From an uncultured Clostridia bacterium (GTDB taxonomy: Bacteria > Bacillota > Clostridia > TANB77 > CAG-508): 44,944 nucleotides of DNA. The stretch's first letter is position 1. Each line of letters opens with the position of its first letter. Shown here in pieces: positions 24,650 through 34,375 of the stretch. A program made the translations under genes and the position numbers. Under the pieces are notes generated by a model that saw only the letters and a list, made by a program, of their open reading frames with translations, ran no database searches and was not told the origin of the DNA. The stretch spans positions 1 to 44,944 of the forward strand of contig CAKPRG010000010.1 in the NCBI GenBank assembly GCA_934182465.1. Reading direction: 5' to 3'.

Positions 24650-25732
24650 ATGAAAAAACAATATATTATACCAATATTTGTTCCTCATTTAGGTTGCCCA
24701 AACGAATGTACTTTTTGCAATCAAAGAAAAATTAGTGGTCAATTAAAAAATGTTACAGAAAAAGATGTAAGAGATACAATTGAATATTATTTAAGTAGTT
24801 TTAAAGAAAAAGATACATATAAAGAAGTTGCATTTTTTGGTGGAAGTTTTACAGCTATTGATGAAGAATTACAAGAAAAACTTTTATCAATTGCTTATGA
24901 GTATGTAAAAGATAAAAAAATAGATGGAATAAGAGTATCTACAAGACCAGATTGCATAGATAGAAGAGTTCTAAAAAGATTAAAAAAATACAAAGTAAAG
25001 ACTATAGAATTAGGAGTACAATCAACAAATAACTATATCTTACAAAAATGTAAAAGAGGCCATACTTTTGAAGATGTAAAAAAAGCATCTAAATTAATTA
25101 GATGGAAAGGCTTTACACTTGGTCATCAAATGATGGTTGGATTGCCAGAAAGCACAAAATTAGATGAATTAAATACAGCAAGAGATTTAGCAAAATTAAA
25201 ACCTAAAATCGTACGTATTTATCCAGTTTTAGTAATTAGAGGTACAGAATTAGAAAAAGAATACAAAGAAGGTAAATACGAACCACTTACAGTAGAACAA
25301 GCAGTTGAGAGATGTAAAGAACTTTGTTACTTTTTTGGAAAGAAGAAAATAAATGTAATAAGAGTTGGGTTACAAAATACGGATACAATTTGTAATCCAA
25401 ATAATGAAGGAAGCGAAGTTGTAGCAGGTCCATACCATGAAACATTTAGACAATTAGTAGAAAGCGCAATGTATTATGATATGGTAGTAGAAAAAATAAA
25501 AAAATTCAATACTAAAGTAAAAGAAGTAGAAATAAGAGTTAATCCACAAACAGTGAATAATGTAGTTGGATATAAAAGACAAAATATTGAAAAATTAAAA
25601 GAATTTTATGATGTTGATGTTATTGTAAAACAAGATATAAAATATCCAGTTGAAAAAATAGACGTAGTTGTTACAAAAGAATATAAAGATTTTTTAGAAG
25701 AAGATGAAAAAGAGCTTTCTATGAAAAAATAA
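24650..25732 (+). CDS. Radical SAM protein, Elp3/HemN-like
   Basis: The iron-sulfur motif is C16-x3-C20-x2-C23 (GCPNECTFCNQRKI). FFGGSFTAI and RPDCID match the SAM-binding and barrel segments of the Elp3/YhcC-like group. The 360-residue protein has no GNAT domain, so it is not a full Elp3 tRNA acetyltransferase. A homologue of this type is commonly encoded next to rnc in clostridia, supporting a housekeeping (perhaps RNA-modifying) role, but the substrate is unknown. AGGAGG precedes ATG 24650, 24 bases after rnc. Confidence 0.88.
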   Translation: MKKQYIIPIFVPHLGCPNECTFCNQRKISGQLKNVTEKDVRDTIEYYLSSFKEKDTYKEVAFFGGSFTAIDEELQEKLLSIAYEYVKDKKIDGIRVSTRPDCIDRRVLKRLKKYKVKTIELGVQSTNNYILQKCKRGHTFEDVKKASKLIRWKGFTLGHQMMVGLPESTKLDELNTARDLAKLKPKIVRIYPVLVIRGTELEKEYKEGKYEPLTVEQAVERCKELCYFFGKKKINVIRVGLQNTDTICNPNNEGSEVVAGPYHETFRQLVESAMYYDMVVEKIKKFNTKVKEVEIRVNPQTVNNVVGYKRQNIEKLKEFYDVDVIVKQDIKYPVEKIDVVVTKEYKDFLEEDEKELSMKK

Positions 25733-25757
25733 TAAAAATAATTTGAATATATATATT

Positions 25758-25802
25758 AAAAAGAATTCATAATAAATATAGGGGAAATTATGAATTCTTT
25801 TT
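25758..25802 (+). promoter_or_regulatory. Perfect 16-bp hairpin enclosing the yitT SD and start codon
   Basis: AAAAAGAATTCATAAT (25758-25773) is the exact inverse of ATTATGAATTCTTTTT (25787-25802). The 13-base loop carries the SD (GGGG, 25781-25784); the start ATG (25790-25792) is in the 3' arm; further Ts follow. It could terminate the rnc transcript and, when read through, hide the start codon. Confidence 0.7.
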
Positions 25803-26611
25803 TTAATATTTTAATTGGTTGTTTAATATCATCTATAGGAATATCAGTTTTTTTATTACCAAATCAATTATCTAATGGAGGTTTTGCAGGAATTGCGACT
25901 ATTGGTTATTATTTTTTCAAAATTCCAATGAGTAGAACTATATTGTTACTAAATATTCCATTTTTTATATGGGGATATTTTAAATTAGGTAAAAGCTTTA
26001 TGTTAAAAACTATAATTACTACAATATTATATTCAATTTTTATAGATATATTTTCAAAAATTCCTCCATTAACAGATGATAGATTTTTAGCAAGTATATA
26101 TGGTGGAATTATAGTCGGTTTAGGGCTAGCTTTAATCTTTAAAGCAGGAAGTTCTACAGGTGGCACGGATTTAATTGCATATATAGTTCAATCTTATAAA
26201 AATGGATTTAAAATAAGTAATATATTAGTTATTTTAGATATTTTTGTTGTTACTTTGAATCTAATATTTTTTAAACAAATTGAAATAGGATTATATTCAA
26301 CAATAGGTATATATATTATCGGAAAAATGCTTGATGTTGTATTTGAGGGAATAAATTTTAGTAAAATGATTTATATAATTTCAGAAAAATATGAAGATAT
26401 AGCAGATAAAATTACACAAGATATGCATAGAGGACTTACAGGATTTTATGGCAAGGGAATGTATACAAATAAAGAAAAAACAATTATTTTATGTGTTACA
26501 AATAGAAGAAATGTAATGTTTATAAAAAATATAGCACAAGAAATAGATCCTTATGCTTTTATAATAATAACTGATGCAAGAGAAGTCTATGGTTTAGGTT
26601 TTAAAGAATAA
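25790..26611 (+). CDS. YitT-family membrane protein
   Basis: This protein has five to six hydrophobic helices (about residues 1-180) with YitT-type motifs, LPNQLSNGGFAGIATIGYY and KAGSSTGGTDLIAYIVQ, then a soluble C-terminal DUF2179-type domain (about 190-273, ending ITDAREVYGLGF). The molecular role of the family is unsettled. 273 residues is normal. The start is set by the need for the first helix (MNSFFNILIGCLISS) and by GGGGAA upstream, although both lie within a perfect hairpin. Confidence 0.9.
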   Translation: MNSFFNILIGCLISSIGISVFLLPNQLSNGGFAGIATIGYYFFKIPMSRTILLLNIPFFIWGYFKLGKSFMLKTIITTILYSIFIDIFSKIPPLTDDRFLASIYGGIIVGLGLALIFKAGSSTGGTDLIAYIVQSYKNGFKISNILVILDIFVVTLNLIFFKQIEIGLYSTIGIYIIGKMLDVVFEGINFSKMIYIISEKYEDIADKITQDMHRGLTGFYGKGMYTNKEKTIILCVTNRRNVMFIKNIAQEIDPYAFIIITDAREVYGLGFKE

Positions 26612-26752
26612 AAACATTTAATTATTTTATGGAAATGAAATTTAGTAATAAAAAATAAAGAATATATTTAAAGTTTTCCATTGATTAATATATGAATATG
26701 TAATAAAATAAAAATGAATTATAGTATAAAAAATGAAAGAAAAAATAATAAA

Positions 26753-27622
26753 ATGAAAGTACAAGAATATATATTAGAAAATCAAAATTCATTCAAATTA
26801 AAAGATATATTTGAATGTGGACAATGTTTTAGATGGAATAAACAAGAAGATGAAAGTTATACAGGTATTATAAAAAATGCAGTTATAAATGTAAAACAAA
26901 CAGATAACAAAATTATTTTTAAAGGTATTAGTGAAAATAATTTATCAGAAGTAGTAAAAGAATATTTTGATTTAGATATGGATTATCAAAATTTAAAAAG
27001 TAAACTTTCCAAAATTGATGAGTTTATGAAAGAAAGTATAGAATTTGGAGAAGGAATTAGAATATTAAACCAAGATTTATGGGAATGCATAATTTCTTTT
27101 ATAATTTCAGCAAATAACAATATACCAAGAATTAAAAAGATAATAGAAGCAATATCAAAGAAATACGGAAAAAAAGTTTTATTTGAAAATAAAGAGTATT
27201 ACTTCTTCCCAACAGTAGAAGAACTTTCAAAAGCAACAGTAGAAGAACTAAGAGAACTAGGTACAGGTTTTAGAGATAAAAGAATTTTTAATACAACACA
27301 AATGTTGTACAATAAAACGATTGATCTAGAAGAAATAAAAAATATGCAAGATAGTAATAAGATAAGAGAAACATTGCTAAAGCTAGATGGTGTTGGACCT
27401 AAAGTTGCAGATTGCATAATGTTATTTTCATTAAAAAGATTTGATGTTTTTCCAATAGATGTATGGGTTAGAAGAGTAATGAATGACCTATATATTCATA
27501 AAGAGAATGAAGAAGATGTAAATAAAAAAGAATTGCAAAATTTAGCTAAAGAAAAATACAAAGACTTAGCAGGAATTGCACAACAATATTTATTTTATTG
27601 GAGAAGAGAAAAAGCAGATTAA
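26753..27622 (+). CDS. 8-oxoguanine DNA glycosylase (OGG1 family)
   Basis: This is a bifunctional base-excision glycosylase/AP lyase for oxidised guanine. The N-terminal OGG motif is ECGQCFRW. The helix-hairpin-helix is LDGVGPKVADCIMLF with catalytic Lys217, and Asp236 is in FPIDVWVRRV. The 19-residue spacing equals that of human OGG1 K249/D268. ATG 26753 gives 289 residues and a typical N-terminus; an ATG at 26714 adds 13 Asn/Lys residues and neither has a strong SD, so the start is uncertain. The 100-base gap upstream shows no clear promoter. Confidence 0.9.
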   Translation: MKVQEYILENQNSFKLKDIFECGQCFRWNKQEDESYTGIIKNAVINVKQTDNKIIFKGISENNLSEVVKEYFDLDMDYQNLKSKLSKIDEFMKESIEFGEGIRILNQDLWECIISFIISANNNIPRIKKIIEAISKKYGKKVLFENKEYYFFPTVEELSKATVEELRELGTGFRDKRIFNTTQMLYNKTIDLEEIKNMQDSNKIRETLLKLDGVGPKVADCIMLFSLKRFDVFPIDVWVRRVMNDLYIHKENEEDVNKKELQNLAKEKYKDLAGIAQQYLFYWRREKAD

Positions 27623-27745
27623 TAAAACTAAAATAACAATGTGCTATTATTTAATGACTTTGTCTTTTAAGTTAAGAGATAAATATTAAAGTAAGATAAA
27701 TATAATAAATACTAAAGAGTAAAATGAAAAAAGAAAGGATAAAAT

Positions 27746-28966
27746 ATGAAAAATAGAGGGGAAAATTTTGTTACAACAATTTTAATGCTTGCAATTGTGG
27801 TAATATTTTCTATAACTACATATTTTTGTTTAGATATATTTGAAATAATTAATGTGCCAGAACAATACAGTTTAGTAAGTTTATTAGGTTCAAAAATAGA
27901 ATTATCAACAGTTGCGGAAAATATTGAGGATATTGTACCTGACGAAGGTACTATAAAGAAAAAAATAATTGTTAGTACGGAAAATAAAACAGATACAAAT
28001 GCAAATGTTCAAGCTCCTACTTTTGATAATGTAGACAATGAAAAAGAAGAAAACAATATAGCAGGAGATACTTCAAATTTTGAAGCATCTAATTCTGTAG
28101 AAATTGAAAATAAATATTATTATAATCAACTAGATGTTTACGCAAAAGCAATTTATGATGATTTATACAGTCATAAAGAAGATTTAAAAACAGGATTATA
28201 TACACTAGATTTTGATATAGCTTTTAACGCTTTATTACATGAAGATTCAGGAGCAGAAACATTAGAAAAAGATTTTCAATTAGCAGTAAATGCATTAGTA
28301 TTTGATAAACCAGAAATTTTTTATTTAGATATTACAAAAATGTATTTACTTACTGAAATTACAACATTTGGACCAAAGAAAACATATAGAGTTTCAATAG
28401 GACCAAGCAATAATGTGCCATATTTATCTAGCTCTTTTCCAAATATAAAAACAATAAGAAATGCAGAATTTCAAATTGAAAATCTTGTACAAAGTTTAAG
28501 ATTTTCAAACGATAAATATTATCAGATAAGAGAAATACATGATTTTATTGTAGAAAATACAGAATATGATGAAACTGTTTCAAAGAGCAATATATACAAT
28601 ATTTACGGGACTTTAATAAATAAAGAAGCTGTTTGTGAAGGTTATGCAAAAACTTTTAAATACATATTAGATAAATTAGACATACCATGCATTATAGCAT
28701 GTGGCATAGGGCAAAATTCAAAAGGACAAACAGAAAGCCATGCTTGGAATTATGTGAAATTAAATGATGTATGGTATGCAGTAGATGTTACTTGGGATGA
28801 TCCTGTGATAATAGGAAATGGAAGTGTAACAAATGAAATGAGATATCATTACTTTTTAAGAGGTTCAAATAGTTTTTTTAAAGACCATACTGAAGATGGA
28901 AATTTGATAGGAAACTTTAGATTTACATATCCAAATTTAAGTATAGAAGATTATAAAAATAAATAG
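27746..28966 (+). CDS. Membrane-anchored transglutaminase-like (cysteine protease fold) protein
   Basis: An N-terminal hydrophobic helix (about residues 8-32) anchors or exports the protein. An acidic linker (about 55-120) follows, then a transglutaminase-core domain with triad Cys297 (AVCEGYAKTF), His332 (SHAWNYVKL) and Asp347 (VDVTWDDP). Bacterial relatives act outside the cell as peptidases or cross-linkers, often on wall or surface proteins; the substrate here is unknown. GAAAGGA precedes ATG 27746. addB follows 11 bases later, probably only transcriptional proximity. Confidence 0.85.
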   Translation: MKNRGENFVTTILMLAIVVIFSITTYFCLDIFEIINVPEQYSLVSLLGSKIELSTVAENIEDIVPDEGTIKKKIIVSTENKTDTNANVQAPTFDNVDNEKEENNIAGDTSNFEASNSVEIENKYYYNQLDVYAKAIYDDLYSHKEDLKTGLYTLDFDIAFNALLHEDSGAETLEKDFQLAVNALVFDKPEIFYLDITKMYLLTEITTFGPKKTYRVSIGPSNNVPYLSSSFPNIKTIRNAEFQIENLVQSLRFSNDKYYQIREIHDFIVENTEYDETVSKSNIYNIYGTLINKEAVCEGYAKTFKYILDKLDIPCIIACGIGQNSKGQTESHAWNYVKLNDVWYAVDVTWDDPVIIGNGSVTNEMRYHYFLRGSNSFFKDHTEDGNLIGNFRFTYPNLSIEDYKNK

Positions 28967-28977
28967 GAATATAAAAA

Positions 28978-31900
28978 ATGAAATTTAGATTAATATATGG
29001 AAAAAGTGGAACAGGTAAAAGTTGTTACATATATGAAGATATAAAAAATAGAATGAAAAATAACAAAATATTTGTAATAGTTCCAGAACAAAGTAATTTA
29101 ATGACAGAACAAAATTTATTTAAGTATACACAAAAAAATACTTTGATGAATACTGAAGTATTAACATTAAGTAGAATGGCAAGTAGGATAGAAGATGAAT
29201 TAGGTGGTAAATTAGATACTAAACTTTCTAAAATAGGAAAGAGTATGCTAATTTATAATTTACTTGGAAAATACAAATCAAAGTTACAATTTTTAGGAAA
29301 AACACCTAAAAATGTTGATACAGTAAATCAATTAATAACGGAATTTAAAAAACATAATATTACTACAAATGAAATAAAAAGTTTAGAAACAGAAAATAAA
29401 TATCAAAAATTAAAATTACAAGATATATTAATTTTGTATGAAGCTTATGAAGAAAAATTATCAAATAAATTAATTGATGAAAATGATAAATTAAATTTAT
29501 TAGCAGAAAAATTAGAAAAATCTACATTATTAACAGATGCGATTATTTATATAGATGATTTTCAAGGTTTTACAGAACAAGAATTTAAAATAATAGATAG
29601 AATAATGAATAAGTGCCAAGAATTAAATGTGGTAGTAACTTTAGATGAATTAAATACATTAACAAAACCAGAAAATGATTTATTTTATTTTAATAAAGTT
29701 TTTGCAACAAGATTAATAGAACTTGCTGAAAGAAAAAGCGCAGAAATAGAAAAAATTAAATTAGAAAAAAATCTTCGTTCTAAAACTAAAGAATTATTGT
29801 TTTTAGAAGAAAATTATAATACAACCAAACCAAATAATTTTAAAGATAAAATAGAAAATATAGAAATAAAATTAACAAACGATATATATGCTGAGCTAGA
29901 AGAGGTTGCAAAACAAATAGTAAAATTAGTTAGAGAAGAAAATTATAGATATAATGAAATTTCAATTATCACACAAAATACGGAAAATTACGCTGAAGAT
30001 GCAAAAGCAATTTTCAAAAAATATAATATTCCAATTTTTATTGATGAAAAGAAAAAATTAAATCAAAATTTAGTTATGCAATTTATATTAGCAATATTAG
30101 AAGTATACCAAAAAAATTGGTCTTATGAAGCTATGTTTTCCGTAATTAAATCTGATTTAATGAATATAAATGAAGAAGATATTTATTTACTAGAAAATTA
30201 TTGCAGAAAATGGGGTATTAAAGGCAAGAAATGGCATAAAGAGTTTTGCTATGAAGCAAAAAATCAAGTTCAAGATAGATTAGAAGCAATAAGATTAAAA
30301 ATAGTAAATCCAATAATGAATTTAAAAAAAGAATTTGATGAAAAAAATGTAAAAAGTATGTGCAAAGCATTGTATATTTTTTTACAAGAATCTAAAATAG
30401 ATTCAATATTAAATGAGCAATTAGAAAATTTAGAAAATACAGAACTAATAGAAGAATATCAAACAAGTATAAAAATATTAATGGGTATTTTAGATGAAAT
30501 TGTTTTAATATTTGAAGATGATGTAATGTCAATAGAAAAATTTAGAGAACTATTGCAAATAGGATTTGATAATAGTGAATTAGGTAAAATACCATTATCT
30601 CAAGATATGGTTATTTTAGGAGATACAGAAAGAAGTAGAAATCATCAAATAAAAGCTTTATTTATTGTAGGAATGAATGATGGTGCATTTCCAAAGCATT
30701 CTAGAGAAGAGGGCTTTCTAAATGATAAAGATAGAGAGTTTTTTAGAGAAAGTGGATTATCAGTTGCCAAAGATTCAATGGAACTTTTATATGATGAACA
30801 ATTTAATATATATAGAACTTTAACTATGCCATCTAACAAATTGTATATATCATATTGTATGACTGATAGTGATGGAAAAAGTATAAGACCTTCAATAACT
30901 TTGAAAAAAATAAAAAGATTATTTCCAGAACTAAAAGAAAAAAGTAGCATTTCAAATAGTGAAACAGTTTTTGTAAATGAAAAAGTTATATTTGAAGAAG
31001 CTTTAAGCAAATATAAAGAATATCTAGAAGGTAAAGAATTAGATGAAAAATGGCTTAATTTGATTTGCTATTTTTATCAAAAAGATTCTTATCAATTTGA
31101 AAAGATTACTGCAGGATATTATTATACAAATAAAGCAGAAGACATAAAAGAAGAAAATATAAAAAGACTTTATGGAAATTCTTTAAAAACTAGTGTATCA
31201 AGATTAGAAAGCTATAGAAAATGTCCTTTTTCTTTCCATTTAACTTATGGTTTGAAATTAAAAGAAAGAGATGACTTAAAGATAGAAGCAATAGACACTG
31301 GATCTTTTATGCATGAAGTAATAGATAAATTTTTTGTTTATGTTCAAGAAAATGAAATCGATTTAAAAACTATAGAAGAAATAGAAATTCAAAAAATTGT
31401 AAATAAATTAATAGAAGAAATATTGCAAACTAGCAGATACTATATTTTTAGTAGTACAGCTAAATTTAGAACTTTAACAAAAAAATTAAAAAAGGTTGTT
31501 TCTAAATCTATATCTTATATAGTATATTCTTTAAAATATAGTGATTTTAAACCTGTTGGAAATGAAGTAGAATTTGGAAAAGATGGAATATATAAACCAA
31601 TAGAAATTGATTTAGAAAATGGTTCTAAAGTAGAAATTACTGGAAAAATAGATAGAATGGATCTTGGAAAAATTGATGAAGATACTTATGTTAGAATAAT
31701 AGATTACAAATCTTCTATTAAAAAATTAGATATGACACAAGTTGAAGCTGGTTTACAAATTCAATTAATAACATATTTAGATGCTGTAACAGAGCAATCT
31801 GCGTATTTGCCTAGTGGAGTTTTATATTTAGGATTAATAGATACAATAAAAAAAGCAAGTAGAAATATGAGTGATGAAGAAATAGAATTAGAACTAAAAA

Positions 31901-32241
31901 AGAATTTTAAAATGCAAGGTTTAGTTCTAGCAGATGTAAAGGTTATACACTCTATGGATACAAAATTAGAAAAAGGTTCATCTGATATAATTCCAGTATA
32001 TATAGACAAAGAAGGCGAAATTAGTAGCAGAAAATCATCAGTTGCAACAAAGGAAGAATTTAACCGTTTACAAAGAGTTGTAAAAGAGACAATAAAAGAA
32101 ATTTCAAAAGAAATTTTAAAAGGAAAAATAGATATAAAACCATACAAATATCAGAAAAAAACAGGATGTGATTATTGTAAATTTCGTACAATTTGTATGT
32201 TTGAGCCTTCAAGAAAAGATAATTCATATTTTGTAATATAA
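28978..32241 (+). CDS. addB: ATP-dependent helicase/nuclease subunit B (AddB)
   Basis: AddB works with AddA as the Gram-positive RecBCD equivalent, resecting double-strand breaks. The 1087 residues start with Walker A GKSGTGKS (8-15) and VPEQSNLMTEQ. The C-terminal nuclease has DYKSS, and the four cysteines of the iron-sulfur staple are present: C749 (RKCPFSF) and C1064, C1067, C1073 (GCDYCKFRTIC). The start lies 11 bases after the previous stop with a weak AGGAA SD. addA, normally next, is not in the window. Confidence 0.95.
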   Translation: MKFRLIYGKSGTGKSCYIYEDIKNRMKNNKIFVIVPEQSNLMTEQNLFKYTQKNTLMNTEVLTLSRMASRIEDELGGKLDTKLSKIGKSMLIYNLLGKYKSKLQFLGKTPKNVDTVNQLITEFKKHNITTNEIKSLETENKYQKLKLQDILILYEAYEEKLSNKLIDENDKLNLLAEKLEKSTLLTDAIIYIDDFQGFTEQEFKIIDRIMNKCQELNVVVTLDELNTLTKPENDLFYFNKVFATRLIELAERKSAEIEKIKLEKNLRSKTKELLFLEENYNTTKPNNFKDKIENIEIKLTNDIYAELEEVAKQIVKLVREENYRYNEISIITQNTENYAEDAKAIFKKYNIPIFIDEKKKLNQNLVMQFILAILEVYQKNWSYEAMFSVIKSDLMNINEEDIYLLENYCRKWGIKGKKWHKEFCYEAKNQVQDRLEAIRLKIVNPIMNLKKEFDEKNVKSMCKALYIFLQESKIDSILNEQLENLENTELIEEYQTSIKILMGILDEIVLIFEDDVMSIEKFRELLQIGFDNSELGKIPLSQDMVILGDTERSRNHQIKALFIVGMNDGAFPKHSREEGFLNDKDREFFRESGLSVAKDSMELLYDEQFNIYRTLTMPSNKLYISYCMTDSDGKSIRPSITLKKIKRLFPELKEKSSISNSETVFVNEKVIFEEALSKYKEYLEGKELDEKWLNLICYFYQKDSYQFEKITAGYYYTNKAEDIKEENIKRLYGNSLKTSVSRLESYRKCPFSFHLTYGLKLKERDDLKIEAIDTGSFMHEVIDKFFVYVQENEIDLKTIEEIEIQKIVNKLIEEILQTSRYYIFSSTAKFRTLTKKLKKVVSKSISYIVYSLKYSDFKPVGNEVEFGKDGIYKPIEIDLENGSKVEITGKIDRMDLGKIDEDTYVRIIDYKSSIKKLDMTQVEAGLQIQLITYLDAVTEQSAYLPSGVLYLGLIDTIKKASRNMSDEEIELELKKNFKMQGLVLADVKVIHSMDTKLEKGSSDIIPVYIDKEGEISSRKSSVATKEEFNRLQRVVKETIKEISKEILKGKIDIKPYKYQKKTGCDYCKFRTICMFEPSRKDNSYFVI

Positions 32242-32245
32242 AGTT

Positions 32246-32277
32246 TTACATTCAATCATGTAATTATGGTATAAACT
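32246..32277 (+). promoter_or_regulatory. Possible promoter of the racemase gene
   Basis: TTTACA/TTACAT near 32246 and TATAAA at about 32271-32276 are 18-19 bases apart, just before the leader hairpin. Confidence 0.35.
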
Positions 32278-32280
32278 AAA

Positions 32281-32323
32281 AGAAAGGGAAAAATCAATTT
32301 TAAAATAATTGATTATATAAAAA
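32281..32323 (+). promoter_or_regulatory. SD-hairpin-AUG leader of the racemase gene
   Basis: The SD AGAAAGGG (32281-32288) is separated from ATG 32324 by a perfect inverted repeat AATCAATT (32292-32299) / AATTGATT (32307-32314) and nine A/T bases. AGAAAGGGA and ATAATTGATTATAT are shared with the murG leader. Confidence 0.6.
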
Positions 32324-33403
32324 ATGGATAGACAATCATATTTAGAAATAAATAAAGATGCTTTTTTAAATAATGTAAAAGCAATTCAAGATTATGTAGG
32401 CAATAAGAAATTAATGCCAGTAATAAAAGGAAATGCGTACGGAACATATATAAATAAGAAATTAGAACTTATAAAAGATTTTGATATTGTTGCCGTAGCA
32501 ATAGTACAAGAAGCAATAGAGCTTAGAAAATTAGGTTACCAAAATGAAATATTTGTGCTAAATCAACCTTATGTTGAAGATATACCGAATATTATAAAAT
32601 ATAATGTAACTATAGGGGTTGCTAGCTTAGAGTTTGTTAAAGAACTAAAAAAATATGATTCTGAGTTTAAAATACATCTAGAATTAGAAACTGGAATGGG
32701 TAGAACTGGAATTTATCTACAAGATTTAGAAAATTTTATAAAAGAAGTAAAAAATAATGAAAAGATTTGTGTTGAAGGAGTATACACACATTTTTCTTCA
32801 GCAGATTTTGATGTTGAATTTACAAATAAGCAAATAGAAAAATTTGAAAAAGGCGTAGAAATTGTAAAGAAAAGTTTTGATAACTTAAAATATATTCATT
32901 GTTCAGCTTCAAATGGAATTTTAAATTTTAAAGTTGATATATGTAATTTAGTAAGACCAGGAATAATTTTATACGGATATGAATCTTCAGAAGATACAAT
33001 GAAAAAGATTAATCTTTTTCCAGTTGCAAAATTAAAATCTAAAATTTCTTTTATAAAAGAAGTAGAACCAGGAACAAGTATAAGCTATTCACAAAAGTTT
33101 ATAGCAAATAAAAAAATGAAAATAGCAACAGTTGGAATAGGATATTTAGATGGAATAAAAAGATGCTTAATAAATAAAGGAAAAGTTGTAGTAAATGGAA
33201 AATTAGCAAATATGGTAGGAACAATTTGTATGGATTCATTTATGATAGATGTTACTGATATACCAGAAGCAAAAGTTGGCACTGAAGTATTTATTTGGGA
33301 TAATAATGTAAGGAAGTTAGAAGACATTGCAAATGAATGTAATACAATAAATTATGAAATTATCTCTACTATATCAGATAGAGTGCCAAGAAAATTTATA
33401 TAA
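32324..33403 (+). CDS. alr: Alanine racemase family protein
   Basis: This is a PLP fold III racemase; alanine racemase supplies D-Ala for the peptidoglycan stem. Lys35 in PVIKGNAYG is the expected PLP lysine, LELETGMGRTGI and VGIGYLDG are present, and MVGTICMDSFMIDVTD carries the CMD motif. 359 residues is normal. The loop after the lysine reads AYGTYINKK instead of the usual AYGHG, so another amino acid substrate (as in VanT-like racemases) is possible. The unusual leader suggests separate translational control. Confidence 0.88.
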   Translation: MDRQSYLEINKDAFLNNVKAIQDYVGNKKLMPVIKGNAYGTYINKKLELIKDFDIVAVAIVQEAIELRKLGYQNEIFVLNQPYVEDIPNIIKYNVTIGVASLEFVKELKKYDSEFKIHLELETGMGRTGIYLQDLENFIKEVKNNEKICVEGVYTHFSSADFDVEFTNKQIEKFEKGVEIVKKSFDNLKYIHCSASNGILNFKVDICNLVRPGIILYGYESSEDTMKKINLFPVAKLKSKISFIKEVEPGTSISYSQKFIANKKMKIATVGIGYLDGIKRCLINKGKVVVNGKLANMVGTICMDSFMIDVTDIPEAKVGTEVFIWDNNVRKLEDIANECNTINYEIISTISDRVPRKFI

Positions 33404-33560
33404 TAAATAAAGTATAATTTGAAAATACAACATTATTTTTAAGTTTGTTTAATTATTTGTTAATTGCATTTGTGTTTTATTATTTTATAGATAAAAACAA
33501 GTTAATTGATACAAATATAAATAATATAAAATAACTTGCAAAAAGAAAGGAGAAATTAGA

Positions 33561-34346
33561 ATGTTTGAAACTTCAGAAATTAAATATGTAAAAGGAAAGA
33601 ATGTTGATTATATACAGTTTAAAAGATTATTAAAGTATGGAATTAAGCATGCATACACATTAAGAGGTGAAAATGTGGATTTCTCTAAGTATGGAAAAGA
33701 ATCAGAAGAAAGTTACAAAAAACTTTGTGAAGAACTAGAATTAGATCCGAAAAATTTGTGTATTCCTATACAAACACATACAGAAGTGGTAAAATGTATT
33801 GGCGAAGATAAAGAAGATGTAGATTTTGAAAATGTAGATGGACTAATAACAAACAGAAAAGAAAAAATTTTGATTTCCAGAAATGCAGATTGTATTTTAT
33901 TTTTATTATATGATCCTCAAAAAAAGGTAATAGCTAATGTACATTCTGGTTGGAGAGGTACTTTTCAAAAAATTGTAGAAAAAGCAGTTGTAAAAATGAG
34001 AGATAACTACGGATCGAATCCAGAAGACATTATATGTTGTATATGTCCAAGTATTAGGAAATGTCATTTTGAAGTTGATGAAGATGTAAAAGAACTTTGT
34101 GAAGGAATTTTTGGATTTACAAATGAACTAGATAGTTTTATAGAAAAAACAGATACAATTGATGGAAAACAAAAATACAAAATTGATACTGTTATGATTA
34201 ATAAGATTTTACTTAAAGACTTAGGGCTAAAAGAAAAAAACGTAATAGATAGCAATTTATGTTCTGTATGCAATAATGATAAATTTTATTCATACAGAAA
34301 AGAAGGAAAAAATGCCAAAAGAGATGTTGCATTAATTACATTATAA
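33561..34346 (+). CDS. pgeF: Peptidoglycan editing factor PgeF (YfiH/DUF152, laccase-domain)
   Basis: This cytoplasmic YfiH-family protein has members described as polyphenol oxidases, purine nucleoside phosphorylases and editors of mis-made UDP-MurNAc-Ser peptides. Visible motifs are QTHTEVV, NADCILFLLYD, VHSGWRGT (His-rich Zn/Cu site) and CICPSIRKCHFEV. 261 residues is normal. AAAGGAG precedes ATG 33561. Lying directly behind the racemase gene, it fits a peptidoglycan precursor context. Confidence 0.92.
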   Translation: MFETSEIKYVKGKNVDYIQFKRLLKYGIKHAYTLRGENVDFSKYGKESEESYKKLCEELELDPKNLCIPIQTHTEVVKCIGEDKEDVDFENVDGLITNRKEKILISRNADCILFLLYDPQKKVIANVHSGWRGTFQKIVEKAVVKMRDNYGSNPEDIICCICPSIRKCHFEVDEDVKELCEGIFGFTNELDSFIEKTDTIDGKQKYKIDTVMINKILLKDLGLKEKNVIDSNLCSVCNNDKFYSYRKEGKNAKRDVALITL

Positions 34347-34375
34347 TAGAGAAGGTTTTAGATAAAAAAGGTATT

